From: Agromyces soli
GTDB lineage: Bacteria; Actinomycetota; Actinomycetes; Actinomycetales; Microbacteriaceae
Reading direction: 5' to 3'
Assembly: GCF_022811605.1 (NCBI RefSeq)
Contig: NZ_CP094533.1
Span: 3,534,001 to 3,598,000, forward strand
DNA: 64,000 bases
Shown here: positions 20,836 to 29,373 of the stretch, one piece after another
Layout of the letters: each line of letters starts with the position of its first letter
Numbering within the stretch: the first letter of the stretch is position 1
Notes under the pieces: model-generated
Databases searched by the model: none
Told to the model about the DNA's origin: nothing
What the model saw: the letters and a program-made list of their open reading frames with translations, nothing else
Position numbers and translations under genes: made by a program

Positions 20836-22275
20836 TCAGGCGCGGATGAGCGCGAGCACCTCGTCGCGGATGCGGATCATCGTCGCCTCGTCGGCGCCCT
20901 CGACGTTCAGCCGAAGCAGCGGCTCGGTGTTCGAGGGGCGGACGTTGAACCACCAGAACGGGTCGTCGATCGCGGTCACGCCCTCGACGGTGAGGCCGTC
21001 GAGCTCGTCGAACTCCGCGCGGCCGGTGAAGGCCTCGAAGATGCGGGCGTAGGCGGCCGGCACGTCGTCGACGGTCGAGTTGACCTCGCCGGAGAGGGCG
21101 TACGGCGTGAAGCGCGCCGACAGCTCGGACAGCGGCCCGGTCTGCGCCCCGAACTCGGCGAGCAGGTGCATCGCGGCGAGCATGCCGTTGTCGGCGCCCC
21201 AGAAGTCGCGGAAGTAGTAGTGCGCGGAGTGCTCGCCGCCGAACACGGCGCCGGTCTCGCGCATGCGGTCCTTGATGAGCGAGTGGCCGACGCGAGTGCG
21301 CACGGGCACGGCGCCGGCACGCTCGATCGTCTCGGGGACGACGCGCGAGGTGATGAGGTTGTGGATGACGGCGATCTCGCCGGTCTCGCCCGCGGCGCGG
21401 ACCCGGGCGATCTCGCGGAGCGCGACGATCGCGGCGACCGCGGAGGGTGTCACGGCCGTGCCGCGCTCGTCGACGACGAAGCAGCGGTCGGCGTCGCCGT
21501 CGAAGGCGAGTCCGAGGTCGGCGCCGTGCTCGACGACCGCGCGCTGCAGGTCGACGAGGTTCGCGGGCTCGAGCGGGTTCGCCTCGTGGTTGGGGAACGT
21601 GCCGTCGAGCTCGAAGTACAGCGGCACGATCTCGAGGGGGAGACGCGGCAGCCCCGCCGCCTCGCCGAGCACGGCGGGCACGGTGAGCCCGGCCATGCCG
21701 TTGCCGGCGTCGACGACGATCTTGAGCGGCCGGATGCCGGAGAGGTCGACGAGGCCGCGCAGGTACGTGGCGTACTCGACCAGGACGTCGCGGGCCGCGA
21801 TCGCCCCGGGCTCGGCGACGGACGGGATGCCGCCCTCGAGGTAGCCCGCGGCGCGGTCGCGGATCGCCGCGAGACCGGTGTCGAGCGAGATGCCCTGGGC
21901 GCCGGCGCGGGAGAGCTTGATGCCGTTGTACGCCGCCGGGTTGTGGCTCGCGGTGAACATCGCGGCCGGCGCGGCGAGCGCCCCCGAGGCGTAATAGCTC
22001 TCGTCGGTGGAGCAGAGCCCGATCTCGGTGACCGAGGCGCCGCGCGCCGCAGCGCCGCGGGCGAACGCCGCGGCGAAGGCCGGCGAGGAGTCGCGCATGT
22101 CGTGCCCGACGACCACGGTGCCGCCGGTCGCGTCGACCTCGTCGACGAAGGCCGCGGCGATGGCCTCGACGATCGGCTCGGTGAGCTGATCGCCGACGAG
22201 GCCGCGGATGTCGTAGGCCTTGACGACGGTGGACAGGCTGGCGAGGGAACCGGACGGGTCGGCGGGGGCGATCAC
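20836..22275 (-). CDS. manB: phosphomannomutase/phosphoglucomutase
   Basis: Interconverts mannose-6-phosphate and mannose-1-phosphate (and usually the glucose equivalents), feeding GDP-mannose and other nucleotide sugars. The 479-residue protein has the four-domain phosphohexomutase plan: the phosphoserine loop [16 protein letters not shown] near residue 107, the metal loop [15 protein letters not shown] near 258, the sugar-binding [18 protein letters not shown] part near 340 and the phosphate-binding [15 protein letters not shown] near 450. The start is GTG at 22275, whose bases overlap the TGA of the DUF3499 gene (GTGA), so they are coupled. Its synteny partner in M. tuberculosis is Rv3257c. 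Confidence 0.95.
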   Translation of the reverse strand: MIAPADPSGSLASLSTVVKAYDIRGLVGDQLTEPIVEAIAAAFVDEVDATGGTVVVGHDMRDSSPAFAAAFARGAAARGASVTEIGLCSTDESYYASGALAAPAAMFTASHNPAAYNGIKLSRAGAQGISLDTGLAAIRDRAAGYLEGGIPSVAEPGAIAARDVLVEYATYLRGLVDLSGIRPLKIVVDAGNGMAGLTVPAVLGEAAGLPRLPLEIVPLYFELDGTFPNHEANPLEPANLVDLQRAVVEHGADLGLAFDGDADRCFVVDERGTAVTPSAVAAIVALREIARVRAAGETGEIAVIHNLITSRVVPETIERAGAVPVRTRVGHSLIKDRMRETGAVFGGEHSAHYYFRDFWGADNGMLAAMHLLAEFGAQTGPLSELSARFTPYALSGEVNSTVDDVPAAYARIFEAFTGRAEFDELDGLTVEGVTAIDDPFWWFNVRPSNTEPLLRLNVEGADEATMIRIRDEVLALIRA

Positions 22276-22487
22276 GCCTTGAAACCTACCTCACCCATCG
22301 GTTTGTGGCGCACGACCTGCCAGCCGCGCGGCGCACTCGTGCGCTCGGAATGCCTCGCGCAGAGGTCGTAGCCGTGCGGTTCGCGGACGGGCGAGAGCGG
22401 CCCCACGACGATCATGGAGTCGGCGTAGTCGTAGCTCAGCGTGGCGACCGCCTCGGCGGTGCATGCGGTGCGCGAACAACGTCTCAT
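22272..22487 (-). CDS. DUF3499 family protein
   Basis: A 71-residue protein rich in cysteine and histidine: [20 protein letters not shown], then [18 protein letters not shown]-like residues. The Cys pair near residues 4 and 9 and the later Cys/His pair suggest a small zinc-ribbon fold. It is conserved next to manB in Actinobacteria (M. tuberculosis Rv3258c position). It overlaps manB by 4 bases, which couples their translation. The start at 22487 is 9 bases behind TACGCT on the minus strand, so it is probably leaderless. Function unknown. Confidence 0.88.
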   Translation of the reverse strand: MRRCSRTACTAEAVATLSYDYADSMIVVGPLSPVREPHGYDLCARHSERTSAPRGWQVVRHKPMGEVGFKA

Positions 22488-22496
22488 GGCTCGACC

Positions 22497-22502
22497 AGCG
22501 TA
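22497..22502 (-). promoter_or_regulatory. -10 box TACGCT of the DUF3499-manB transcript
   Basis: TACGCT on the minus strand, 9 bases before the DUF3499 ATG. It faces the plus-strand box at 22520-22525. Confidence 0.45.
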
Positions 22503-22519
22503 GCGAGCCGCACGGACAT

Positions 22520-22525
22520 TACGAT
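22520..22525 (+). promoter_or_regulatory. -10 box TACGAT of leaderless Zincin-like gene
   Basis: TACGAT, 7 bases, then ATG at 22533. The in-frame ATG at 22524 would lie inside the -10 box, so 22533 is the better start. Confidence 0.55.
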
Positions 22526-22532
22526 GGAGGGC

Positions 22533-22976
22533 ATGCCCCGTCCTCGTCGTGTCGCCCGAGTCCCGCACTCGCCGAGGCGGCTCGCGAGGGACCGCCACGG
22601 CCGCGGCCTGCGCTCCCCCGTCACCGGGCCGCACCTGCCGCTGCTCAGCACCCGCATCGACGAGTTCGAGATGACGATCGCCGCGACGGCGTCGTACCTG
22701 CGGGGGCTGTGGCCCGAGCTCGACGGCGCCGTGTTCGAGGTCTCGCAGGCGCCGGCGGAAGCCATCCACGACGACCACGTCGACCGCTGGCACGTCTTCC
22801 ACGACGAGCGCCGGATCGTCTTCTTCCGGCTGCCGATCGTGCGGTTCCTGCGCCTGCAGGAGGGCGAGGACAAGGACGAGAAGCTCCTCATCGAGAGCTG
22901 CGTGTTCCGAGCGGTCGGCGAGCTCATCGGACGCGACCCGTGGGAGCTCGCGCCCGGCCGCTACCGGCACTTCTGA
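22533..22976 (+). CDS. metallopeptidase-family (Zincin-like) protein lacking HExxH
   Basis: A 147-residue protein at the position of M. tuberculosis Rv3259, divergent from the DUF3499 gene. The N-terminal 35 residues are basic. The rest (about 40-147) has the family landmarks: FEMTIAATASYLRGLWPELD, WHVFHDERRIVFFRLPIVRF, DEKLLIESCVFRAVGELIGRD. Proteins of this family usually carry a HExxH zinc motif in the last helix. Here that place reads CVFRAVGELIG, with no histidine pair, so peptidase activity is doubtful. The start follows a leaderless -10 layout. Confidence 0.7.
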   Translation: MPRPRRVARVPHSPRRLARDRHGRGLRSPVTGPHLPLLSTRIDEFEMTIAATASYLRGLWPELDGAVFEVSQAPAEAIHDDHVDRWHVFHDERRIVFFRLPIVRFLRLQEGEDKDEKLLIESCVFRAVGELIGRDPWELAPGRYRHF

Positions 22977-23001
22977 CGGCGACGTCCGGGCGCGCCTCGG
23001 G

Positions 23002-24423
23002 TCAGCGCGGGTAGACCACGATCGGCGAGTCCAGCGGGCCGGGCGGCTGCACGGCGAAGCCGGCGAGCTGGCGGTTGCCGTTGAAGCTGACGGATGCGAA
23101 GAGGCCGGCACCGCCCGTCACGAGCGCGCTTCCCCCGCCGCCCGGGAGCTGCACGGAGGCCACCCCGCCGGCCGCTACGGTCACCCGCCGCTCGTCGTCG
23201 CCGATCGTCACGCTCGCCTCGACCTCGGCGTCGCCGGGGTTGGCGAAGTGGAGCTTCGTCCCGGGTCCGCGGGGAACCGCGACGAGGGTCTCCTCGAGGA
23301 GCGGCAGCGAGGCCGGGAACCAGGCGAAGTCGCTCGGGAGTTCGTCGCCGCCGGCCGTCGTGGCGGTCCGGGCCGCCGCGACGAACTCGCCGTCGGCATC
23401 GATTCGGACGGTGTATTCGCCGGCGGCGAGCTCGCCGAGCGGGATGTCGCTGACCTGGCCCGGCTGCAGCACCACGTCGAAGACGGAGCCTTCGCCGCCG
23501 GCCTCGGGCACGACCGAGACCGCGGCCTCCACGGCGTCCGCGCCCGGAGCCAGCAGCCGCAGGCTCGGATGCGCGTCGCCCTCGGCGTGATCCTCGTCGA
23601 CGGCGATCCCGCCGGACTGGGGGACGACGACGCCGGTGATGGTCTGCCGCGTCGCCGGTGGCGCGGTCGTCCCGATCAGCTCGGCGCCCGTCGGCGTCAG
23701 CACGTCGATCGCGGTCTGCTCGAGCGTCGCCGCCACCGTGCCGCCCGTGCTCGTGACGTGCACGACCGGCGCCGCCGCCCCCGGCGCGAGGCCGGCGATC
23801 GAGACGACGCGCTGTCCGCCCGGCTGCACGACGAGACCGAGCCCGGACGGCGCCTCGACCGGGCCGGTCTCCGAATGCACGCGGACGTCGACCGTCGCGG
23901 CCACCTCGCCCGGATTCGCGAGCAGCAGCAGCGTCGAGCGCCCGAGCTCGGTGCTTCCCCCGGCGAGCCAGGCATCGGCGACCGGCTCTGCGCAGCCCGC
24001 GGCGAGGAACCCCGCCGCGGTCTCGGTGGTGAGTCGCTGCGATTGGGCGCCCGCGAGCATCCCGGCGTCCACGGCTCCCGGCTCGGTCACGAGCGAGACG
24101 GCGACGTCGTCCTCGGTGCCGCGCGGCGGCGCGAGCACGACCCGCTCGGCCCCGGCGTCGGCCGGTCGCGTCGCGGTCGCGATGCGGGCGGACCCCAGTG
24201 CGGACACGCTCTCGGCATCGTCGCCGAGCTCCAGCATCGGGCCGGGGCAGACGCGCAGCGTCCGGCTCTCGGCGGGCTGGATGGAGCGGGCGAGCGGCTC
24301 CGCGCGGTGCTCGGGCCACGGCACGATCGCCGCCGCCCCGAACGCGGCCACCGTGAGGGCTGCGGCGCCGAGCACGGCGACGCCGCGTCCGCCGGCCCGC
24401 AGCAGGGTGCGGCTATCGGGCAT
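23002..24423 (-). CDS. DUF5719 family protein
   Basis: A 473-residue exported protein. The N-terminal hydrophobic segment (about 10-30, GVAVLGAALTVAAFGAAAIV) looks like a signal anchor, and the rest is beta-rich with repeated short strands (GGQRVVSIAGLAPG, GGTVAATLEQTAIDVLTPTG, VQPGGQ-like turns) and a final NGNRQLAGFAVQPPGPLDSP. The layout matches DUF5719, which occurs next to large membrane glycosyltransferases in Actinobacteria. Its start overlaps the end of the glycosyltransferase gene by 11 bases, so the two are cotranscribed. A role in surface glycan handling is inferred from that pairing only. Confidence 0.85.
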   Translation of the reverse strand: MPDSRTLLRAGGRGVAVLGAAALTVAAFGAAAIVPWPEHRAEPLARSIQPAESRTLRVCPGPMLELGDDAESVSALGSARIATATRPADAGAERVVLAPPRGTEDDVAVSLVTEPGAVDAGMLAGAQSQRLTTETAAGFLAAGCAEPVADAWLAGGSTELGRSTLLLLANPGEVAATVDVRVHSETGPVEAPSGLGLVVQPGGQRVVSIAGLAPGAAAPVVHVTSTGGTVAATLEQTAIDVLTPTGAELIGTTAPPATRQTITGVVVPQSGGIAVDEDHAEGDAHPSLRLLAPGADAVEAAVSVVPEAGGEGSVFDVVLQPGQVSDIPLGELAAGEYTVRIDADGEFVAAARTATTAGGDELPSDFAWFPASLPLLEETLVAVPRGPGTKLHFANPGDAEVEASVTIGDDERRVTVAAGGVASVQLPGGGGSALVTGGAGLFASVSFNGNRQLAGFAVQPPGPLDSPIVVYPR

Positions 24424-27400
24424 CGTGCTCTCCCTCTCGCTCGTCGGGATTCGTCACGCCAGGATCGGTCGGGGGGCCGTCGTGCGCGGGCTCCTCGACC
24501 GCGGTCGCCGGCTCGGGTTCGGCCGAGCCGACCTCGACCGGCGTGCCGTCCTCGACCGGCGTGCCATCCTCGACCGGCGTGCCGTCCTCGACCGGCGTGC
24601 CTTCCTCGACCGGGGTGCCTTCCTCGGTCTCGGCCTGCGCCGCCGGCGCGGCCGGGACGACCTTCGCGCCGCGCCGCCGCACGCGCTCCGGACGCGGCCG
24701 CTTCGGGCGGCGCGCGGGCTCCTCGCGGCCGACCCCCGCGGGGATCGACAGCAGCAGCACGGCGCCGAAGACGATCAGTTGCACCGTCGCGATCCAGCCG
24801 GCGAGCGGCGCGCCCGCGTGCGGCGGGATCTGCGCGGCAGGCGCATCGGGCACGGCATCGGCGAAGCGCCAGAGGGTGCCGAAGTCGGTCTCGCCGACCG
24901 GCACGAGGGCGGCGTTCGCGTCGAGGGCGGCCCGGGACCGATCCGCGGTCTGCGTCTCGGCCCGTGGGGCGTCCGCATCGGCCTGGCCGAGGAGCACGTA
25001 GGAGATGCCGAACTCATCGATCGCACGGTCGGCGTCGAACCCGCCGCGCGAGGCGAGGTTTCCGGCGATCTCCGCGAGCGCGAGCTCGCCGGCGTCCATC
25101 GTGACGCGGGTCTGCGCGAAGGTCGACTGCTCGTCGAGCGTCGCGCCCGCGCCGTGCTCGAGGGTGGCCCTGAGGCCGCCGTCGGCCTCAGGGACGAGCC
25201 GCAAGGTCGTCACCCTGGGATCGTTCTCCGCCTCGGCGGTGACGAAGGCGGGCAGCGAACGCTGGGCGGCGGGACCGACCTCCGCCCGCCCGGTGGCGAT
25301 GCTGACGGCGAGCGGCAGCACGGCGCCCGCCGTCGCGACGGTGAGCAGCGCTGCGAGCCAGGCGGACGCGCGACGCACCCCGTCGAGGGCGACGACAGCG
25401 GCGAGCACGAGGCCGAGCCACATCATGCTCTGGCCCGGAGCGGAGGCCACAGGGGCGGCCGAGGCGCCGATGATCGCGAGCGACAGCTGCGCGGCGGCCA
25501 CGGCGGTGGCGAAGCCGAGGGCCGCGCCGGCGAGGGCGAAGGCCGCGGCCCGGATGCGACCGGTCGCGAAGGCCGCCAGCGCCGCGAGCGCGAGCGGCAG
25601 CAGCAGCGCGGCGACGACCCAACGCGGGTCGATGCTCGCCTGCAGCGCGGCCAGCACCTGCTGCCATCCGCCGAGCGCGGGATCGGTGAAGCCGAGCCCG
25701 AGCACTCCGGAGCCCGGCACCGCGGCAGGCACGGGGACGCCGGGATCCGCGAGCAGCGCCAAGCGGTTGCCCGCGGCCAGCTGCGCCCAGATCAGCGGTG
25801 CGGCGAGCACCACGGCGGGGACGGGCAGGAGCGCGAGCCTGGCCGCGCCACGGCCGGACGCCGCCATGCCGACGATCCAGGCGACGAGCAGCGCCGGGGC
25901 GAGGCTCGGCGCGGCCGCCACGACGGCGGCGAACAGCAGAGATGCGGTCGCGGCCGTCGCCCAGCTCGTCGCCGAGCCGAGTGCCGCGTACAGCAGCCAG
26001 GCGAGCAGAACGTGAGCGAGCACCGCACCGGGTCGCCCGTCGGCGAGCGAGGACAGCAGCGGCGGCGCGAGCATCCAGAGCACCGCCGCGAGCGCACGCA
26101 GGGCGCCGCGCTCGGTGAGCCGGGCCGCCGCGAACCAGGCGCCGAGCGCGGAGACCGGGATGGCGAGCAGCCAGAGCGCGACGAGCGCCCAGGATGGCGA
26201 CCAGAACGCGAGCGAACCGAGCACCGCGAGCACGGCCTGGAACGGGTCCGCTGCACCGATGAAGCCCGTGCTGACGTCGCGCCAGCCGTAGCTCGCATTC
26301 CGCCAGAGCTCGTCGACCGCGGGCGACAGCGGCAGGAGCCCCGCGCCGGAGACGCCGGCGGCACCGAGCAGGGGGAACATGACGGCGATCGACACGACGA
26401 CCGCGACGAGCAGCACCCAACCTCCACCGGTGGCGAGGAAGTCGACGCCGTCCACCCGCCCCCTGGCCCTGGCCCGCCGCTCCTCGGCCTCGAGCCGGCG
26501 TCGGCGGCGCATCTCGTCCGGCTGCATCCGCAGCGGCGCGATCGCCGACCAGCCGACCGAGCGCGCGCCGCGGAGCACCCGGCGCGAGCGGGCGATGGCG
26601 CCGAAGGAGAACATGGTGCGCAGCGCCGCGCCGAACTCGCCGACGATGCGGCCGGGGGCCTTCGTCACGAGCAGCACGATCGAGCGCAGCACCGCGAGGG
26701 GCAGCAGGCTCAGCCAGTGCAGGGGCGTGGCCGCGGCGGGCGCATAGCTCATCCGCCGGTGCAGTGCGGCGCGCCTGGTCGCGGCGGCCCTGCGGCGCAC
26801 GGCGCCCGCGCGGTGCCCGGCGGCCGGGCCGATCAGGCCGCCGGCGGCGAAGCGGACGTGCGCGGTCGGCACCACGGCGACGCGGTGCCCGCCGAGGCGC
26901 GCCCGGACGGCGAGGTCGAGCCCGTCGTCGACGACCGGCAGCGCGGGGTCGAAGCCCTCGAGCGAACGCCAGACGGCGCGCCGGACCAGGATCCCGCCGG
27001 GGTCGACCCCGAGCACGTCGCTGAGCCCGTCGTGCTGGCCCTGGTCGAGCTCGCCGGTCACGAGCGGCACGGCGGCGCCGAAGCGGGTCATCGAGCGGCC
27101 GAGGCTCGCGATCCGGTCGGGACGCTCCGCCTCGAGCAGCTTGGGGCCGGCGATCGCGACGGACCGTGCGGTCTCGAGGGTGGTCTCGAGCGCGGCCAGG
27201 GCACGGGACTCCGGCTCGGTGTCCTCGGAGAGCAGCCAGACGGCGTCCTCGTCGTCCTGCGGGGGCGGCAGCGTCTGCTCGGCGCGGCGGACGGCCTCGC
27301 CGAAGGCGACGCGCTCCTCGATCTGGATGATCCCGTCGGGAGCGGCCTCTGCTGCGGCGGCGCGGGTCTCCGCGTTCGCCTGGACCAGCGCGACGAGCAG

Positions 27401-27502
27401 GCGCTCGGGCCGGCGTGATTGCGCGCGGATGGCGTCGAGGGCACGGGTCAGGCGTTCGCCGCCGCGGTGCACGACGAGGATGGCGGTCACTCTGGGGGAC
27501 AT
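24413..27502 (-). CDS. large membrane glycosyltransferase family 2 protein
   Basis: A 1029-residue protein. An N-terminal GT-A (GT2) domain covers about residues 1-240 (AILVVHRGGERLTRALDAIR; acceptor-loop acid residues in VVDDGLDLAVRARLGGHRVA). After a linker there are many hydrophobic helices (about 290-780, e.g. GWVLLVAVVVSIAVMFPLLG, LVALWLLAIPVSALGAWF) and an extracytoplasmic region, then a last helix and a charged cytoplasmic tail. The tail ends with a run of GTPVED repeats and EPE/DAR residues. The membrane part suggests transfer to a lipid- or membrane-bound acceptor. The start at 27502 is 7 bases behind TAGGCT (leaderless). DUF5719 follows, overlapping by 11 bases; whiB lies upstream on the same strand. 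The acceptor sugar is unknown. Confidence 0.88.
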   Translation of the reverse strand: MSPRVTAILVVHRGGERLTRALDAIRAQSRRPERLLVALVQANAETRAAAAEAAPDGIIQIEERVAFGEAVRRAEQTLPPPQDDEDAVWLLSEDTEPESRALAALETTLETARSVAIAGPKLLEAERPDRIASLGRSMTRFGAAVPLVTGELDQGQHDGLSDVLGVDPGGILVRRAVWRSLEGFDPALPVVDDGLDLAVRARLGGHRVAVVPTAHVRFAAGGLIGPAAGHRAGAVRRRAAATRRAALHRRMSYAPAAATPLHWLSLLPLAVLRSIVLLVTKAPGRIVGEFGAALRTMFSFGAIARSRRVLRGARSVGWSAIAPLRMQPDEMRRRRRLEAEERRARARGRVDGVDFLATGGGWVLLVAVVVSIAVMFPLLGAAGVSGAGLLPLSPAVDELWRNASYGWRDVSTGFIGAADPFQAVLAVLGSLAFWSPSWALVALWLLAIPVSALGAWFAAARLTERGALRALAAVLWMLAPPLLSSLADGRPGAVLAHVLLAWLLYAALGSATSWATAATASLLFAAVVAAAPSLAPALLVAWIVGMAASGRGAARLALLPVPAVVLAAPLIWAQLAAGNRLALLADPGVPVPAAVPGSGVLGLGFTDPALGGWQQVLAALQASIDPRWVVAALLLPLALAALAAFATGRIRAAAFALAGAALGFATAVAAAQLSLAIIGASAAPVASAPGQSMMWLGLVLAAVVALDGVRRASAWLAALLTVATAGAVLPLAVSIATGRAEVGPAAQRSLPAFVTAEAENDPRVTTLRLVPEADGGLRATLEHGAGATLDEQSTFAQTRVTMDAGELALAEIAGNLASRGGFDADRAIDEFGISYVLLGQADADAPRAETQTADRSRAALDANAALVPVGETDFGTLWRFADAVPDAPAAQIPPHAGAPLAGWIATVQLIVFGAVLLLSIPAGVGREEPARRPKRPRPERVRRRGAKVVPAAPAAQAETEEGTPVEEGTPVEDGTPVEDGTPVEDGTPVEVGSAEPEPATAVEEPAHDGPPTDPGVTNPDEREGEHDAR
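24533..24622 (-). repeat. five tandem 18-base repeats coding for GTPVED
   Basis: Five units of about 18 bases, each like CTCGACCGGCGTGCCGTC on the plus strand, differing in one or two bases; on the coding (minus) strand they give GTPVED/GTPVEE. They lie in the C-terminal cytoplasmic tail of the glycosyltransferase. Since 18 is a multiple of 3, unit gain or loss would keep the frame. Confidence 0.85.
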
Positions 27503-27509
27503 CGCAGTC

Positions 27510-27515
27510 AGCCTA
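27510..27515 (-). promoter_or_regulatory. -10 box TAGGCT of leaderless glycosyltransferase gene
   Basis: TAGGCT on the minus strand followed by 7 bases and the ATG at 27502. No Shine-Dalgarno sequence precedes the ATG. Confidence 0.55.
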
Positions 27516-27576
27516 AGCACCGGCTCGCTGCGAGCCGTCGCCATCGGCGGGCGTGCCGCCGATCCGCGGTCGAACG

Positions 27577-27607
27577 ACGAGGGCCCGTGCATCGCACGGG
27601 CCCTCGT
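27577..27607 (-). terminator. terminator downstream of whiB
   Basis: ACGAGGGCCCGTGC (27577-27590) pairs perfectly with GCACGGGCCCTCGT (27594-27607), loop ATC. It is 18 bases past the whiB stop on the minus strand. Confidence 0.85.
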
Positions 27608-27625
27608 TCGTCCTGCCGGATGTTG

Positions 27626-27949
27626 CTACACCGCTCGTTTGCGGAGCTTTCGTCGTTCTCGTTCGGAGAGCCCGCCCCAGATCCCGAACCGTTCGTCGTT
27701 CGACAGCGCGTACTCGAGGCACTGCGCACGAACCTCGCAGCCGGTGCAGATCTTCTTCGCGTCCCGGGTCGATCCGCCCTTCTCGGGGAAGAACGCCTCC
27801 GGGTCGGTCTGCGCGCACAGCGCGTCGCTCTGCCATGCCAGGGGGTTGTCGTCGTCGTCCGTCGTTGGACGCACCCCCGGGACCCCCAGCCGCACCGGAT
27901 CGATGAACCAGTCGTCAGGTACTCCAGAACGATATTCAGGAATTGCCAT
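27626..27949 (-). CDS. WhiB-family iron-sulfur transcriptional regulator (WhiB2/WhmD-like)
   Basis: A 107-residue WhiB protein. The four cluster-binding cysteines are visible: ALCAQTDPEAFFPEKGG, CTGC and CEYAL-like CLEYA (about residues 46, 68, 71 and 77). The GIWGGLSERERRKLRKR C-terminus is the G[VI]WGG turn plus basic DNA-binding tail. WhiB2/WhmD is needed for septum formation in mycobacteria and lies in the same region (Rv3260c). The ATG at 27949 has GGGAG 5-6 bases upstream; the GTG at 27961 overlaps that site and is less likely. An inverted repeat lies upstream at 28012-28029. Confidence 0.93.
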   Translation of the reverse strand: MAIPEYRSGVPDDWFIDPVRLGVPGVRPTTDDDDNPLAWQSDALCAQTDPEAFFPEKGGSTRDAKKICTGCEVRAQCLEYALSNDERFGIWGGLSERERRKLRKRAV

Positions 27950-28011
27950 ATCGTCTCCCACCCAGTTGTACCGCCCGCCGCTCCCGAGGATCCGGATGCC
28001 GCGTCACGACC

Positions 28012-28029
28012 AATTACAGCGGTGTAATT
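28012..28029. promoter_or_regulatory. inverted repeat AATTACA-GCGG-TGTAATT upstream of whiB
   Basis: A perfect 7-base inverted repeat with a 4-base spacer in an A/T-rich spot about 65 bases upstream of the whiB ATG and outside any gene. It looks like an operator or overlaps a promoter. It lies past the end of galE, on the whiB side. Confidence 0.45.
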
Positions 28030-28164
28030 CGAGTGAGTCAAGTCGCAGATCGTAAACCCTCAGGCAGGGATCGAAGCTTCCGCCTCGCCGCGACACGCCG
28101 GAGTCGTTCCGGAGTTGTGATCCCGTCCCCCGCTCTGGGGACACGGCGCGCCCGTTCGCGGCGC

Positions 28165-29127
28165 TCAGCCGGCGGCGCGGCGCGCCTCCCAGGCGCTGCG
28201 CACCATGTCCTCGAGCGAGTGCCGCATACGCCAGTCGAGGTCGCGCGCGGCGAGCTCGCCCGAGGCCACGATCCGGGCGGGATCCCCGGCCCGGCGCGGG
28301 GCATTCTCCGGCGCGAAGTCGATGCCGGTGACGGCCGCGACCGCGGACATGATCTCGGCGACCGAGACGCCGTCGCCCGATCCGAGGTTGTAGACGGGCG
28401 CGACGGGCTCCCCCGCCTCGAGCCGCTCGGCCGCCACGACATGCGCCGCCGCGAGGTCGGCCACGTGGATGTAGTCGCGCACGCAGGTGCCGTCGGGCGT
28501 CGCGTAGTCGTCGCCGTAGACCTTCGGGGTGCGGCCGTCCAGCAGCGCGTCGAACACCAACGGGAAGAGGTTGTGCGGGCTCGGGTCGAAGATCTCGGGC
28601 GTGCCCGAGCCGACGACGTTGAAGTAGCGCAGGCTCGTGTGCGCCAGACCGGTCGCCACGGCCTGGTCGGCGAGGAGCCACTCGCCGATCAGCTTCGACT
28701 CGCCGTACGGCGACTGCGGATGCTTCGCCGTCTCCTCCGTGACGAGGTCGACGTCCGGCGTGCCGTAGACGGCGGCGCTCGACGAGAACACGATCCGGGC
28801 GACCTTCGCCGCCTCCATCGCGGCGAGCAGCGTCGCGGTTCCGGTGACGTTCTGCTGATAGGTGTGCAGCGGCCGCTGCACCGAGACGCCCGCGTACTTG
28901 AAGCCGGCGAGGTGCACGACGCCGCGCACGTCGTGCCGGGCGAAGACGCTCTCGAGCAGAGCGCCGTCGAGGATGGAGCCGTGCACGAAGTCCACGCCGT
29001 CGGTGACGAAGCCGCGCCGCCCGGAGGAGAGATCGTCGAGCACGACGACGTCGATGCCCTTGGCCTGGAACGCCCGCACGACGTGCGCTCCGATGTAGCC
29101 CGCTCCCCCGGTGACCATCCAGCTCAT
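28165..29127 (-). CDS. galE: UDP-glucose 4-epimerase
   Basis: Interconverts UDP-glucose and UDP-galactose, which supplies galactose (and, via mutase, galactofuranose) for the surface glycans. A 320-residue short-chain dehydrogenase-like protein with the NAD+ motif TGGAGYIGAHVVRAF (residues 6-20), the SSSAAVYG serine region (about 115), the catalytic YGESK (about 138) and YFNVVG. C-terminal VYNLGSGDGVSVAEIM is the sugar-binding side. Start at 29127 with GGAGGG at 8 bases; the extension to 29148 lacks support. A -10-like TAGCAT (29185-29190) lies upstream, at the end of the small membrane gene. Confidence 0.95.
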   Translation of the reverse strand: MSWMVTGGAGYIGAHVVRAFQAKGIDVVVLDDLSSGRRGFVTDGVDFVHGSILDGALLESVFARHDVRGVVHLAGFKYAGVSVQRPLHTYQQNVTGTATLLAAMEAAKVARIVFSSSAAVYGTPDVDLVTEETAKHPQSPYGESKLIGEWLLADQAVATGLAHTSLRYFNVVGSGTPEIFDPSPHNLFPLVFDALLDGRTPKVYGDDYATPDGTCVRDYIHVADLAAAHVVAAERLEAGEPVAPVYNLGSGDGVSVAEIMSAVAAVTGIDFAPENAPRRAGDPARIVASGELAARDLDWRMRHSLEDMVRSAWEARRAAG

Positions 29128-29187
29128 CCGTCGTTCCCTCCGCAGCACCTCGACGCGGCGGCCCGAGCGGCCGCCGCCTCGATGATG

Positions 29188-29337
29188 CTAACGGCTGGAG
29201 ATCGGCTCGTGCTGGGCGTGCCGGACGCGGTCTCGGATCTCCGGTCGGCCGTAGCCGTCGGAGTCGAGCCGGAGCAGGGTCGCCACCACGCCCCAGACGG
29301 CGAGGCCCGCGAGGATCAGGAGCAGAATCGTGGTCAT
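29188..29337 (-). CDS. small single-pass membrane protein
   Basis: A 49-residue protein: MTTILLLILAGLAVWGVVAT followed by a soluble tail LLRLDSDGYGRPEIRDRVRH and a short acidic-polar end. One membrane helix (residues about 3-22) and a cytoplasmic tail. I do not recognise it, but it has an upstream TAGATT box 7 bases before the ATG (leaderless) and codon use like its neighbours. It diverges from the GlxA-type regulator gene, so it may be under that regulator's control. Confidence 0.6.
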   Translation of the reverse strand: MTTILLLILAGLAVWGVVATLLRLDSDGYGRPEIRDRVRHAQHEPISSR

Positions 29338-29344
29338 GGCAGGA

Positions 29345-29350
29345 AATCTA
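29345..29350 (-). promoter_or_regulatory. -10 box TAGATT of small membrane-protein gene
   Basis: TAGATT on the minus strand, 7 bases before the ATG at 29337. Confidence 0.5.
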
Positions 29351-29373
29351 TGACTTGTGAGATTCTGCCGACA

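Noticed and set aside
22524-22535. ATG at 22524 as start of the Zincin-like protein
   Set aside because: It overlaps the TACGAT -10 box; the ATG at 22533 is at the usual distance.
23636-27418. Plus-strand open frame of 1260 residues opposite DUF5719 and the membrane glycosyltransferase
   Set aside because: Its translation is Arg/Gly/Ala-rich repeats with no domain; the minus-strand genes carry real motifs and start signals.
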